A stretch of 20,749 nt of DNA, taken from positions 1 to 20,749 of the forward strand of contig JAGLSF010000004.1 of NCBI GenBank assembly GCA_023136305.1. Direction: 5' to 3'. This document shows positions 6,602 through 14,714 of this stretch, piece by piece. The DNA is from Spirochaetota bacterium. GTDB taxonomy: Bacteria; Spirochaetota; B62-G9; DRHN01. The position numbers were made by a program, and so were the translations under genes. Numbering within the stretch: the stretch's first letter is position 1; each line of letters begins with the position of its first letter. The notes under the pieces are model-generated. The model was not told the DNA's origin. It did not search any database and worked only from the letters and a program-made list of their open reading frames with translations.

Positions 6602-7612
6602 TTACTGCTCCAATGCCTCTTCGATCATGGCGAGCAGGTTCGGCAGGGGCACATCGGCCTGCAGGGTGATGCCCGGTTCGAGTATGTACCCCCCTCCCCG
6701 TCCCATCTCTTCCTTGAGCCGCTTTACCTCATCTCGTACCTCGCAGGGATTTTCATGGGGAAGTGTATTCTGCGTTCCCAGTCCGCCGCAGAAGGTGAGA
6801 TCCTTTCCATAGGACCGCTTGAGCGCTAAAATGTCCATGGTCTCAGGCTGAATAGGGTGAAGTATGTCGAGGCCCAGATCGATCAGATCGGGGATGACGG
6901 CCGACACATTGCCGCAGCTGTGATGAAAAACTGCCTTTCCCTTTCTCTTTGCAAGATCGTATATAGCCCGGAGAGAGGGTTTCACGAAACGTCTCCAGGA
7001 CTCCGGCGAGATGATCAGGTCTTTCTGCGTACCATAGTCATCGCTCAACGCGATTGCCTCGAACTCGCATCGCTCGAAAAGCAATTCCATGGTGCCGAGA
7101 ATGTAGTCGCCAATGCCGCCCAGCAGGGCAGATACGAACGCAGGGTTCCGAGTCACGTCGATGAGGAGGTCCTCCATACCCCGCATGAATGTGGCGCGTT
7201 CCCACAGATCACCCACCCACAGAATACGGTACTGGTCACTGTTCTCCGCAGACCACTCTTTTAATCCCTCGAAGCGGTACTCCTCCGACGGATCGGGAAA
7301 CCGGTACCCGGCAAGCGTAGGCTCCCGCAGGCATGGACCGATCGGTGCACCCCGGTCTATGTAGCTGGTCGACCAGATGACGCCGAACTCGTCCTCAATA
7401 GTATCACCGTAACTGTCCGGGCTCGCATAGAGCGGTTTGATGGAATTGGGCGCATTCATGCGAATAGGGCAATCAAGCGTTTCTTCGAGGCTGCTGCTGC
7501 GGTAGTGTCGCTTGAGAAGGGCTTCAATGGGTGGGGAAAACATAAAGTTGTAGGGCACCTTCCCAGTTTCCTGGTGAGAGAGGGTCTTCTGAATCCACTC
7601 TTTGTCGGTCAC
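6602..7612 (-). CDS. Uroporphyrinogen decarboxylase-like (UroD/MtaA superfamily) protein
   Basis: This 336-residue protein has the UroD/methylcobamide methyltransferase fold. Family marks include the central FHHSCGN (229-235, His231 and Cys233), which in the methyltransferase branch supplies two zinc ligands, the TFCGGLGTQ strand (273-281), and the closing GGYILEPGITLQADVPL. In MtaA/MtbA-type enzymes the latter segment carries a third zinc-binding Cys; here the corresponding position looks like Ile315, so thiol methyl transfer is doubtful. It is unlikely to be the haem enzyme HemE because it sits in a sugar cluster and lacks HemE hallmarks at its N-terminus. The start is GTG with a GGTGAT site upstream. 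It is the last gene of the cluster, 72 bases after the cyclase-family gene. No corrinoid-binding protein is nearby. A lyase or methyl-transfer step on the cluster's substrate is inferred only. Confidence 0.8.
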   Translation of the reverse strand: MTDKEWIQKTLSHQETGKVPYNFMFSPPIEALLKRHYRSSSLEETLDCPIRMNAPNSIKPLYASPDSYGDTIEDEFGVIWSTSYIDRGAPIGPCLREPTLAGYRFPDPSEEYRFEGLKEWSAENSDQYRILWVGDLWERATFMRGMEDLLIDVTRNPAFVSALLGGIGDYILGTMELLFERCEFEAIALSDDYGTQKDLIISPESWRRFVKPSLRAIYDLAKRKGKAVFHHSCGNVSAVIPDLIDLGLDILHPIQPETMDILALKRSYGKDLTFCGGLGTQNTLPHENPCEVRDEVKRLKEEMGRGGGYILEPGITLQADVPLPNLLAMIEEALEQ

Positions 7613-7684
7613 GTTATCACCGCGCTTTTGAGAAGTTCAAGCTTGTTATACATCCTCACAATGGAAAGTGTAGCAATGAACCTG

Positions 7685-8374
7685 TTACGCTAAATCTCCC
7701 TCCATGAACAATACCCGGGCAGGTGCTCCGGATGTGCCCTTAACGGCCAGGGGAATACAGAACAGCGTCCCCCTGTCCGCCTCTATCCTATCGAGATTGA
7801 CCAGAGGGGCCACGAGAAGCACTCCCCGTTTGAACATCTCACTGAGCAACCCGCCCTTCTCCTCCTCGTCGCCTTCAGACCAGGACGCCTCAATGCAGGG
7901 TACATCAATGCCAAAGATGCTGATATCCTTATCCAGAACCCACTCGAGCGCTGTCTTTAGCATGTTCGGGCACTGCAGAACATAGCCTGGCTTGTTCCAC
8001 ATCTTGCCCCAACCGGTCTCGATGATCATGGCATCACCCCTGTCGATTTTCGGGGCATGGGCGTCGAGCATGCTGTCATCGATGAGGTTTTTTGCAGGTT
8101 GCTCGGGCAGGCGTACGATTTTGACCGGTTTGATGAAATCCTCAATCGAATAGCTATCGAGGTTCCTTCCATCTTCCAGAATATGGGATCCGGCTTCAAG
8201 GTAGGTGCCCGATATGGTTGACACAACGATCTTCGAGCTGAAAAAATCATGTTCCTTCACAGTAGCGACTGTTTCGACCGCCACCCTGGGCATAATGTTT
8301 TCCAGCCCCGGGAGCTCATGGTATCCCCACAAGCCGTTTTCAATCACGCCGCTCAATTCAACAAACTTTCCCAT
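7685..8374 (-). CDS. Cyclase-family (kynurenine formamidase-like) protein with altered metal motif
   Basis: The 229-residue protein belongs to the cyclase superfamily, whose members hydrolyse amides or cyclic esters and amides (kynurenine formamidase, isatin hydrolase). The fold is visible in the N-terminal FVELSGVIENG, the central motif, and DISIFGIDVPCIE. The metal-binding signature HxGTHxDxPxH reads I-S-G-T-Y-L-E-A-G-S-H at 54-64: two His and the Asp are replaced by Ile54, Tyr58 and Glu60, and only His64 remains. The usual Mn or Zn site therefore cannot form in the standard way. The ATG at 8374 has a perfect AAGGAGG upstream. It lies between an SDR gene and the UroD-like gene on the same strand. 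It may be a metal-free variant, use another metal set, or have a different reaction. Confidence 0.8.
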   Translation of the reverse strand: MGKFVELSGVIENGLWGYHELPGLENIMPRVAVETVATVKEHDFFSSKIVVSTISGTYLEAGSHILEDGRNLDSYSIEDFIKPVKIVRLPEQPAKNLIDDSMLDAHAPKIDRGDAMIIETGWGKMWNKPGYVLQCPNMLKTALEWVLDKDISIFGIDVPCIEASWSEGDEEEKGGLLSEMFKRGVLLVAPLVNLDRIEADRGTLFCIPLAVKGTSGAPARVLFMEGDLA

Positions 8375-8443
8375 CTTTTAAGCCTCCTTCAGCAGGGGAA
8401 ACCTGCATCTCATCCAATACGATAAATGGCAAGATTGCCCATG

Positions 8444-9208
8444 CTATTTCGCCGTATATCCTCCATCAACGGGGAGCACCGCCCCGGTCACGAATGACGC
8501 CTCTTCAGAAGCCAGGAAGAGCATTGCCCTGGCTATCTCCTCGGGCTGTGCGAACCTGCCGAGGGGGTGCATGGCTCTGATTGACAGAGCGGTTCCCTCG
8601 GGGTCCTCCTCAAGGCCCAGAAGACGGTCTATCATGGGGGTTACCGTGGTGCCCGGGCAGATACAGTTGACCCGGATGTTGTGCGGCCCATACTCAACGG
8701 CCATCTCCCTGGTGAGCTGAATCACACCCCCCTTGGATGCACAGTAGGCAGACGAATCGGGCCAGCCAAGCAGCCCCGATATGGAGGAGGTGTTGACCAC
8801 GGTGCCGCCTCCCGAACTGATCATGTGAGGAAGCACATGTTTGGACAGCAAAAACATGCCCTTCAGGTTAACGGCAAGTACACGGTCCCATTCGTGCCCC
8901 TCTGTCTGGACAAGCGGTTTGGAAAGCTCGATACCCGCATTGTTGCAGAGTACGTCGATACGATTGTAGTGCTGCAGGATCTGCTCCACGGCATTGGATA
9001 CGCCCTGCTCATCAATCACGTCATACACGAGGGGTAATGTCTCGCCCCCTTGGTGCGTAATTGCATTGGACGTCTCCTCAACCCCTTTTGAATCGAGATC
9101 AAGAAGGGCAACCATGCCTCCCTCCCCGGCAAACAGAGTGGCAGCCGCCTTCCCTATGCCCGAGCCAGCTCCGGTTACGATGATCACCTTACCCTCAAAT
9201 CTCATCAT
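8444..9208 (-). CDS. Short-chain dehydrogenase/reductase (SDR), NAD-type
   Basis: This classical SDR of 254 residues should oxidise or reduce a hydroxyl or keto group with NAD(H). It has the cofactor motif TGAGSGIG (12-19), an Asp37 at the end of the second strand (favouring NAD over NADP), NNAG (89-92), and the catalytic set Ser142, Tyr155 and Lys159 in YCASK. It closes with the usual VTGAVLPVDGGYTAK. The ATG at 9208 overlaps the stop of the upstream SDR gene as ATGA, so the two are translationally coupled; the next codon is also ATG. It is a clear paralogue of its upstream neighbour. Substrate is unknown; the setting suggests a sugar, sugar acid or cyclitol delivered by the ABC importer. 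Confidence 0.92.
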   Translation of the reverse strand: MMRFEGKVIIVTGAGSGIGKAAATLFAGEGGMVALLDLDSKGVEETSNAITHQGGETLPLVYDVIDEQGVSNAVEQILQHYNRIDVLCNNAGIELSKPLVQTEGHEWDRVLAVNLKGMFLLSKHVLPHMISSGGGTVVNTSSISGLLGWPDSSAYCASKGGVIQLTREMAVEYGPHNIRVNCICPGTTVTPMIDRLLGLEEDPEGTALSIRAMHPLGRFAQPEEIARAMLFLASEEASFVTGAVLPVDGGYTAK

Positions 9209-10002
9209 TGTATTACCCGTATCCCGTTGGCCGTATATCCGCCGTCAACAGGCAGGGCCGTGCCGGTGATGAAGGACGATTCGTCGGATGCAAAAAAGAG
9301 GACACAGCAGGCGATCTCGTCAGGGGTTCCGATTCGCCGGAGCGGGGCCATATCGGCGAATGCCTTCCTTGCTCCGGCAGGATCATCCTGCTTGTGCAGA
9401 TAGGTCTCCAGCATCTGGGTATGGGTAAATCCAGGGCACACACAGTTGACCCTGATATGGTCGGCCGCATAGTCGAGTGCCATCTGTTTCGTCAGAAGCA
9501 CCATGCCCCCCTTGGACGCGCAGTAGGATGCGAGCACCGGGTTTCCCAGGAGTCCCCGAATAGAGGAGATATTGACGATATTTCCCCCTCCCCGCTTTCG
9601 CATGTGGGGGATCACAAATTTCGATGTGAGCATGGCCCCCTTCAGGTTCACCTCCAGTACTCTGTCCCACTCATCTTCATCTATGTCGGTAACCCTGTCA
9701 GATGTGCGGGTCGTTCCGATTCCACTGTTGTTGACGAGGATGTCGATACCGCCGAAAGTTTGCGCTAATCTTTCGGTCAATACCTCCACGTCTGCCGGGC
9801 TGGAAATGTCGGCCGGCAGCAGCACCGCCTCGCCGCCCTGCTCCACGATGTCCCGAACTGTCTGCTGCCCTCCCTCCACACTTTTATATACATTCACACC
9901 TATCCGGGCACCATGACGGGCAAAGAGCGAAGCTATGGCCCTGCCGATACCCGTTCCTGCACCCGTTACGAGGGCTATATTACCATCCAGCCGTTTATCC
10001 AT
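9205..10002 (-). CDS. Short-chain dehydrogenase/reductase (SDR), second paralogue
   Basis: With the start I choose, at 10002, the protein has 265 residues and begins MDKRLDGNIALVTGAG. The cofactor motif TGAGTGIG lies at 13-20, NNSG at 91-94, and the catalytic Ser147, Tyr160 and Lys164 are all present. The end of the second strand reads VNVYKS without the acidic residue seen in its neighbour, so cofactor preference may be NADP. An upstream in-frame ATG at 10083 would add 27 residues, but these would overlap the permease gene and are not SDR-like. The permease stops 16 bases upstream, and this gene overlaps the next SDR by ATGA. Two SDRs in a row suggest successive redox steps or an epimerising oxidation and reduction pair. 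Confidence 0.9.
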   Translation of the reverse strand: MDKRLDGNIALVTGAGTGIGRAIASLFARHGARIGVNVYKSVEGGQQTVRDIVEQGGEAVLLPADISSPADVEVLTERLAQTFGGIDILVNNSGIGTTRTSDRVTDIDEDEWDRVLEVNLKGAMLTSKFVIPHMRKRGGGNIVNISSIRGLLGNPVLASYCASKGGMVLLTKQMALDYAADHIRVNCVCPGFTHTQMLETYLHKQDDPAGARKAFADMAPLRRIGTPDEIACCVLFFASDESSFITGTALPVDGGYTANGIRVIQ

Positions 10003-10018
10003 TGTGTTCTCGAATTCC

Positions 10019-10984
10019 TTACGCCCGTGTCCGCACAAAGGGTGCCCTGAAGGACTTGATGATCCCCTCCTGACCGATGACAACGATCAGAATGACTCCC
10101 AGAATGATGACTTCCCAGAAGGGGTTGAGACCGAGCAGGCTGAAACCGTTCAGAAGCAGATACATGGCAAGAATTCCCAGTAGAGAACCCAGTATCGATC
10201 CTTTACCGCCGTATATGGTTGTACCCCCGATGAGTACAGCGGTGATAACCTCAAGTGGAGCGTTGAGTCCTGCATCGGGGATTACCGCGCGTATCCTGAC
10301 GGTGAAGAGAAGACCGGCAAGCGCACAGATAAAACCGCTCAGACAATACACGAAATAACGAATGCGTTTGACATAGACACCCGAGACATAGGCAGTTTTT
10401 TCATTTCCGCCGATCGCGAAGATGCGTCTTCCCAAAATGGTCTTCTTGAGCATGATGGCCATAATCACCGCAGTTGCCACCAGTATGACAAAGAGCAGGG
10501 GGAGCTTGAAAACATACACGTAGTAGAGGTTGAGAAAGGCTTCCGGCAGTTCGGTAAGCACATTGCCCTTGAGAAGTGCATAGACCACGCTGCGTACGAT
10601 CGCCATGGTGGCAAGCGTTACAATAAAGGGGGTCAGCCGCAAATTGACCACAAGCACAGCATTCAAGAGTCCAACTGCAATGCCTGCTGCAAGCGCGATG
10701 ATGATCGAAAGATAGAAGGGCACACCCATGACGTGGAGGGTTCCCAGGACAGCCCCGCTCAGTGCCATGACCGCTCCGATTGATATATCGAAACCTCCGC
10801 CAATCAGGACAATCGTTTCGGCAATGGCCAGCATCCCCAGTTCACTCATGCGGGTCATAACCGCAGTTATGTTACCGTAGGTCATGAAAGTGGGGGAGAG
10901 GTAGGTAAGCGCCGCCATAATGAGAATATTGACACCTGTCAGGATGAATATGATCTTCAGCTGACCGCTCCGAACAATGCGCAT
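10019..10984 (-). CDS. RbsC-type sugar ABC transporter permease (second of two)
   Basis: This 321-residue inner-membrane protein forms half of the channel of a ribose-type (CUT2) sugar importer. It is hydrophobic throughout with about eight to ten helices, and carries the family signature GGGFDISIGAVMALSG near residues 62-77 and GGTTIYGGKGSILGSLLG further on, both typical of RbsC-like permeases. The ATG at 10984 follows GGGAG, 13 bases after the stop of the first permease. It is distinct in sequence from the neighbouring permease, so a heterodimeric channel is likely, as in LsrC/LsrD. It ends 16 bases before the SDR gene. Confidence 0.92.
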   Translation of the reverse strand: MRIVRSGQLKIIFILTGVNILIMAALTYLSPTFMTYGNITAVMTRMSELGMLAIAETIVLIGGGFDISIGAVMALSGAVLGTLHVMGVPFYLSIIIALAAGIAVGLLNAVLVVNLRLTPFIVTLATMAIVRSVVYALLKGNVLTELPEAFLNLYYVYVFKLPLLFVILVATAVIMAIMLKKTILGRRIFAIGGNEKTAYVSGVYVKRIRYFVYCLSGFICALAGLLFTVRIRAVIPDAGLNAPLEVITAVLIGGTTIYGGKGSILGSLLGILAMYLLLNGFSLLGLNPFWEVIILGVILIVVIGQEGIIKSFRAPFVRTRA

Positions 10985-10997
10985 TCGACCCTACTCC

Positions 10998-11954
10998 CTA
11001 TCTTTTCAAATACCGTAATGAATCCAGAGTGATGGCAAATACGATGAGCACACCTGTAATCAGCCCCTGCCAGTAGGGATTGACCGCAAGCATGGTGAGC
11101 CCGGCAAGTATGATACCGAGCATGACAGAACCGAGAAAGGTTCCAAGCACGCTGCCGGACCCGCCGAAGATACTCGTGCCTCCGATGACCACGGCAGCTA
11201 TGGCATTCAACTCATAGCCGAGTCCCGCCTGGGGCTGTACAAAACCGCTCTTCCCCACCAGGATCAGGCCAGAGAGCGCTGAGAGGAAACCTGAGATGAT
11301 ATACACAATCGTCTTGTATCGCCGCACCGGCACACCAGAATAGAGTGCAGACTCCTCTGCCCCGCCTATGGCGAAGATATTTCGCCCAAACCGGGTCTTG
11401 AGAGTGGCGAATGTGAAGATCCCGAGCACAGCGGCATAGAACAGGAATGGGATATATCCCCTCCCAATAAAGGAATAAACCGAGGGTATGGGTGTGATGT
11501 ATACCCCTTTGGTGATGACCATGGTTATACCGCGGTAGATATTCATGGTCCCAAGTGTGATGATAAGCGCAGGCACGGCGAGCCTCGTAATGAGAAAGCC
11601 GTTGATCCAACCCAGTATAATCCCCAGAGCGAGCATAAAGGGATACACAATCCAGATGGGCCAGCCAAACACAATGCCCTGGCCTCCTATGTTGATGGCA
11701 AAGGAGAGAATCGCGCCCACCGAGAGATCGAAACCCCCGGATAAAATAACCAGGGTCATTCCCACAGAGACAATGCCAATGGTGGTTATCTGACGGGAGA
11801 TGATTTCGAAGTTCTTCATTGAAAAGAAACCGTCTATGGTAGAGGAGAATACCGCGATCATGACGATGACATAGATGAAAATCGGTGCCTCCCGCACCTT
11901 GAATACATCGCGAAGGCTCGAGATGATTGTGTTTTTACCGGCCAAATCGTTCAT
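10998..11954 (-). CDS. RbsC-type sugar ABC transporter permease (first of two)
   Basis: The 318-residue permease carries the same CUT2 marks: SGGFDLSVGAILSFAIN around residues 72-88, then GGTSIFGGSGSVLGTFLG near the C-terminal third, and many hydrophobic helices. Its N-terminus (about 30 residues) is cytoplasmic and polar. The ATG overlaps the stop of the ATPase gene as ATGA, so ATPase and permease are translationally coupled. It pairs with the downstream permease to make the channel. Confidence 0.92.
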   Translation of the reverse strand: MNDLAGKNTIISSLRDVFKVREAPIFIYVIVMIAVFSSTIDGFFSMKNFEIISRQITTIGIVSVGMTLVILSGGFDLSVGAILSFAINIGGQGIVFGWPIWIVYPFMLALGIILGWINGFLITRLAVPALIITLGTMNIYRGITMVITKGVYITPIPSVYSFIGRGYIPFLFYAAVLGIFTFATLKTRFGRNIFAIGGAEESALYSGVPVRRYKTIVYIISGFLSALSGLILVGKSGFVQPQAGLGYELNAIAAVVIGGTSIFGGSGSVLGTFLGSVMLGIILAGLTMLAVNPYWQGLITGVLIVFAITLDSLRYLKR

Positions 11955-13456
11955 GCGGCATCTCCCCCCGTAAGATTTTCTCCAGCCGCAAGCACCTTCA
12001 TCACCTTCTCCGGTTCCGCCTCATCACGGGTGAATTCCTGTACGAGTTCACCCTCCCTCATACAGAAAATCCGATCGGACACCCCCAGTACCTCGGGAAG
12101 CTCTGACGAGATGAATATGATACCCTTACCCTCAAGGGTGAGATCATTCATGATCTTGTATATCTCATACTTTGCACCCACGTCGATGCCGCGGGTCGGT
12201 TCATCGAATATGAACACCTTTGACTCGGTCAGAAGCAGTTTTGAGATGATCACTTTCTGCTGATTGCCGCCTGAGAGAGATTCCACGATCTGGTCGATGC
12301 TCGTCATTCGTATCTTGAACTTGGAAATATATGACTGGACCAGCTCCCTCTCACGGGCGCCCTGCACGAAGAAGTAGGGGGATATTTTTTTCAGGATGGG
12401 AAGTGACATGTTCTCCCTGACGCTCAGCTCCAGCATCAGCCCCTCGCCCTTTCGGTCTTCGGAGAGATATGCAACGCCCCGTGACAGTGCGTCGTTGGGG
12501 TGTGCGAAGTGGTCGATGCGGTCTCCGTACAGGCCTATCTCTCCTGTGTCCAGAGCGGTCGCACCGAAAAGCGCCCGTGCAAGCTCTGTCCTGCCCGCAC
12601 CGATCAGCCCTGCGAATCCGATAATCTCACCCTCATGGAGATCGAAGCTCACATGCTCGAATTCCCCTATGCGCGAGAGATCCCGTACCGAGAGAAGCAG
12701 TCCGCCCTTTTTGGCTGACCTGGGAGGAAACATCATGTTCATCGAACGTCCCACCATCATACTGATCACTTCATCGGGAGAGGTCTCTGTCTTTTCGACC
12801 GTACCGATATGTTTACCGTCTCTGAGCACGGTGATGGAGTCGCATATCTCGAATATCTCCTCGATCTTGTGGGACACGTAGAGTATGGTTATACCCTTCT
12901 CCTTCAATCTTCTAATGGTGATGAAGAGCTGATCCACCTCATGTTCGGTGAGGGATGAGGTGGGTTCATCCATGATGATGATCCTGGAGTTCAGTACCAG
13001 CGCCTTGCAGATCTCCACGATCTGCTGATTGGCAACGGAGAGCTTCCCCACCGTTTCTCTGGGGTCAAGCGGTGTGTCCAGAAATTGAAGCACCTCGTTG
13101 CTCTTATCACGCATGACGCTCCAGTCCAGCATTCCCAGGCGCCGTGTCGGTTCTCTCCCCAGAAAGATGTTTTCCGCAACCGAGAGCTCCTTGATGACCG
13201 TGAGCTCCTGAAATATGGTGGCTATGCCCCCTGTCTGTGCCTCATGTGCTGAGTAGAAGTGCCGTACACTGCCATCGAATACAATGTTCCCCTCGTACTG
13301 GGGATAAATGCCGGAGAGTATCTTGATAAGGGTGCTCTTCCCTGCACCGTTCTCCCCAACCAGGCCATGGACCTCACCGTACTGAATGGTGAAGGAGATG
13401 TCGTCGAGGGCTTTCACCCCCGGGAAAGATTTTGAAACCTTTCCAATGGAGATCAT
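11951..13456 (-). CDS. RbsA/MglA-type sugar ABC transporter ATPase with two nucleotide-binding domains
   Basis: The 501-residue cytoplasmic ATPase powers the importer. The first domain has Walker A GENGAGKS (34-41), a signature of the form LSVANQQ and Walker B IIIMDEPTSS. The second has the degenerate Walker A GLIGAGRTE usual for this family, a full signature LSGGNQQKV and Walker B VFIFDEPTRGIDVG. A double ATPase with one functional and one weakened site is the rule in CUT2 importers. Its ATG lies 93 bases after the binding-protein stop, a gap holding a strong hairpin, and the ribosome binding site (AAGGT) is weaker than that of the binding protein. The last codons overlap the first permease by ATGA. 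Confidence 0.95.
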   Translation of the reverse strand: MISIGKVSKSFPGVKALDDISFTIQYGEVHGLVGENGAGKSTLIKILSGIYPQYEGNIVFDGSVRHFYSAHEAQTGGIATIFQELTVIKELSVAENIFLGREPTRRLGMLDWSVMRDKSNEVLQFLDTPLDPRETVGKLSVANQQIVEICKALVLNSRIIIMDEPTSSLTEHEVDQLFITIRRLKEKGITILYVSHKIEEIFEICDSITVLRDGKHIGTVEKTETSPDEVISMMVGRSMNMMFPPRSAKKGGLLLSVRDLSRIGEFEHVSFDLHEGEIIGFAGLIGAGRTELARALFGATALDTGEIGLYGDRIDHFAHPNDALSRGVAYLSEDRKGEGLMLELSVRENMSLPILKKISPYFFVQGARERELVQSYISKFKIRMTSIDQIVESLSGGNQQKVIISKLLLTESKVFIFDEPTRGIDVGAKYEIYKIMNDLTLEGKGIIFISSELPEVLGVSDRIFCMREGELVQEFTRDEAEPEKVMKVLAAGENLTGGDAA

Positions 13457-13493
13457 GGATTGTACCTTACAGTTTCACTTCCACCTCAGGGAA

Positions 13494-13529
13494 AAGCCGG
13501 GGGGGGAGGGCAACCCTCCTCCCCGGCTT
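13494..13529 (-). terminator. Hairpin between binding-protein and ATPase genes, likely partial terminator
   Basis: Read on the minus strand, AAGCCGGGG AGGAGGG, loop TTG, then a CCCTCC-rich complementary arm ending GGCTT makes a very GC-rich stem of about 16 pairs with one mismatch or bulge, followed by TTTTCCC. Placed after the binding-protein stop at 13550, such stems usually let only part of the transcripts continue or protect the upstream message, so that the binding protein is made in excess of the transporter subunits. Confidence 0.7.
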
Positions 13530-13549
13530 CGAAAGTGGACCCTATCTGC

Positions 13550-14536
13550 TTAGAATTCGAAATCATCTACGTTCTCGGGAGTAAGGAGAACGTCAAGCGC
13601 ATAGGTTGCCTTCTTTTCGGGCAGTGTTGTCGGTACTCCCGCCCATCCGAAATCATCATTCGGTTTGGGAACCTGACCGTCATTAGTGAGATAGTTGTAG
13701 GCTATCACGACACCAAGGTAGGTCATCTTCGCGGGGTCGAGAATGAGAGCTCCGTTGACCCAGCCCTTCTTGACATACTCGGCATTCTGTTTCCCGAGTG
13801 CGACGCCCCAAACGGCAACGTCTCCACCCACTCCGGCATTCTCGATGGCCCTGGCAGCTGCTGGAATACCAGTGGTGACTGTACTGGCGAACCCTGCGAG
13901 ATCGGGGTGTGCCTGCAGAACCGATTCGCACTGGCCCAGCGCCTTTTCGTAGTCATCTTCGGTGGCAAACACACCGACAACCTCGATACCCGGATACTTG
14001 TCGAGGGTGTCCTCGATTGCCTTCTGCCGTTCCGCGAGAAAGGGAGAGCCCAGGCTTCCGGTGAGAATGGCAACCTTGCCCGACCCGCCGATTTCCTTGG
14101 CAAGGCCCTCACCGATATTGATGCCGCTCTGTACCGTCTCCCAGCCCGATGAGAGCCAGATAGTGTTCGGTGCACCGATATCGAACCCGAATACGGGAAT
14201 ACCCTTGTCTTGGGCGTCCTGAATAGGCCGCTCCCAGGCCTTGGCGTCGGATACGGCCAGTATGATGGCATCCACACCCTTGTTTACCTGGTCATTGAAC
14301 ATGTCGAGCTGCCTAGCTGCATCTGCCTTCTCCGGACCGATGAACACATAATCGATCCCCAGTTCTTCAGCTGCCCGTTTCGCTCCCAGCTCGCAGCGTA
14401 CAAACCATGGGTGACCCACGAACATGGGAATAATGGCAAATGTCATCTTTCCATCTGCTCCATCACCGCCGCTGCCCGCAAAGGCGAAGCCGGCGGATAA
14501 GGACAGTACCAACAGTACTAACATAACCTTTTTCAT
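13550..14536 (-). CDS. Periplasmic sugar-binding protein of the RbsB/RhaS/LsrB type
   Basis: The 328-residue product captures the substrate for the ABC importer. A signal peptide (MKKVMLVLLVLSLSAGFAFA) ends in AFA with no lipobox Cys, so the protein should be free in a periplasm. The mature part is a type I periplasmic-binding fold: FAIIPMFVGHPWF, IDYVFIGPEKADAARQLDMF, KGVDAIILAVSD, and AHPDLAGFAST. The GP-x-x-A...Q arrangement after the second strand recalls the RhaS/LsrB branch (rhamnose, autoinducer-2, polyols) more than ribose-binding RbsB, a soft hint about substrate. The ATG at 14536 has a strong AAGGAGGT. It is first in the transporter set, with a hairpin behind it. Confidence 0.92.
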   Translation of the reverse strand: MKKVMLVLLVLSLSAGFAFAGSGGDGADGKMTFAIIPMFVGHPWFVRCELGAKRAAEELGIDYVFIGPEKADAARQLDMFNDQVNKGVDAIILAVSDAKAWERPIQDAQDKGIPVFGFDIGAPNTIWLSSGWETVQSGINIGEGLAKEIGGSGKVAILTGSLGSPFLAERQKAIEDTLDKYPGIEVVGVFATEDDYEKALGQCESVLQAHPDLAGFASTVTTGIPAAARAIENAGVGGDVAVWGVALGKQNAEYVKKGWVNGALILDPAKMTYLGVVIAYNYLTNDGQVPKPNDDFGWAGVPTTLPEKKATYALDVLLTPENVDDFEF

Positions 14537-14648
14537 AGTGGTGCTACCTCCTTGAGGTTAATATATGCTGTCCTAATGGACGGCTTTCACACAAAGCATG
14601 ACAACAAGCCAGCTCTATTCCCAGGGCTTCACCAACGAAACATGCCGC

Positions 14649-14678
14649 ATTGATAGACCTGGATTGATCATGATTATA
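14649..14678 (-). promoter_or_regulatory. Possible promoter and direct repeat upstream of the binding-protein gene
   Basis: The minus strand has a perfect TATAAT at 14678-14673, though no good -35 box is seen 16-18 bases upstream, as is common when an activator is needed. Two copies of ATTGAT (plus strand 14649-14654 and 14663-14668) start 14 bases apart around the predicted transcript start. AraC-family regulators bind direct repeats, and one is encoded in the cluster, but repeats this short can arise by chance. Confidence 0.3.
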
Positions 14679-14714
14679 CAATAAAACCTTTTTCAATACA
14701 TTCTTTTACTGAGT

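Noticed and set aside
10003..10083. A longer start for the second SDR, adding 27 residues
   Set aside because: It would overlap the end of the permease gene, is not SDR-like, and the shorter form begins at the normal distance from the Rossmann motif.
13460..14152. A 230-codon open frame on the plus strand over the binding-protein gene
   Set aside because: It is antisense to a gene with signal peptide and known fold, crosses the intercistronic hairpin, and has no family resemblance.
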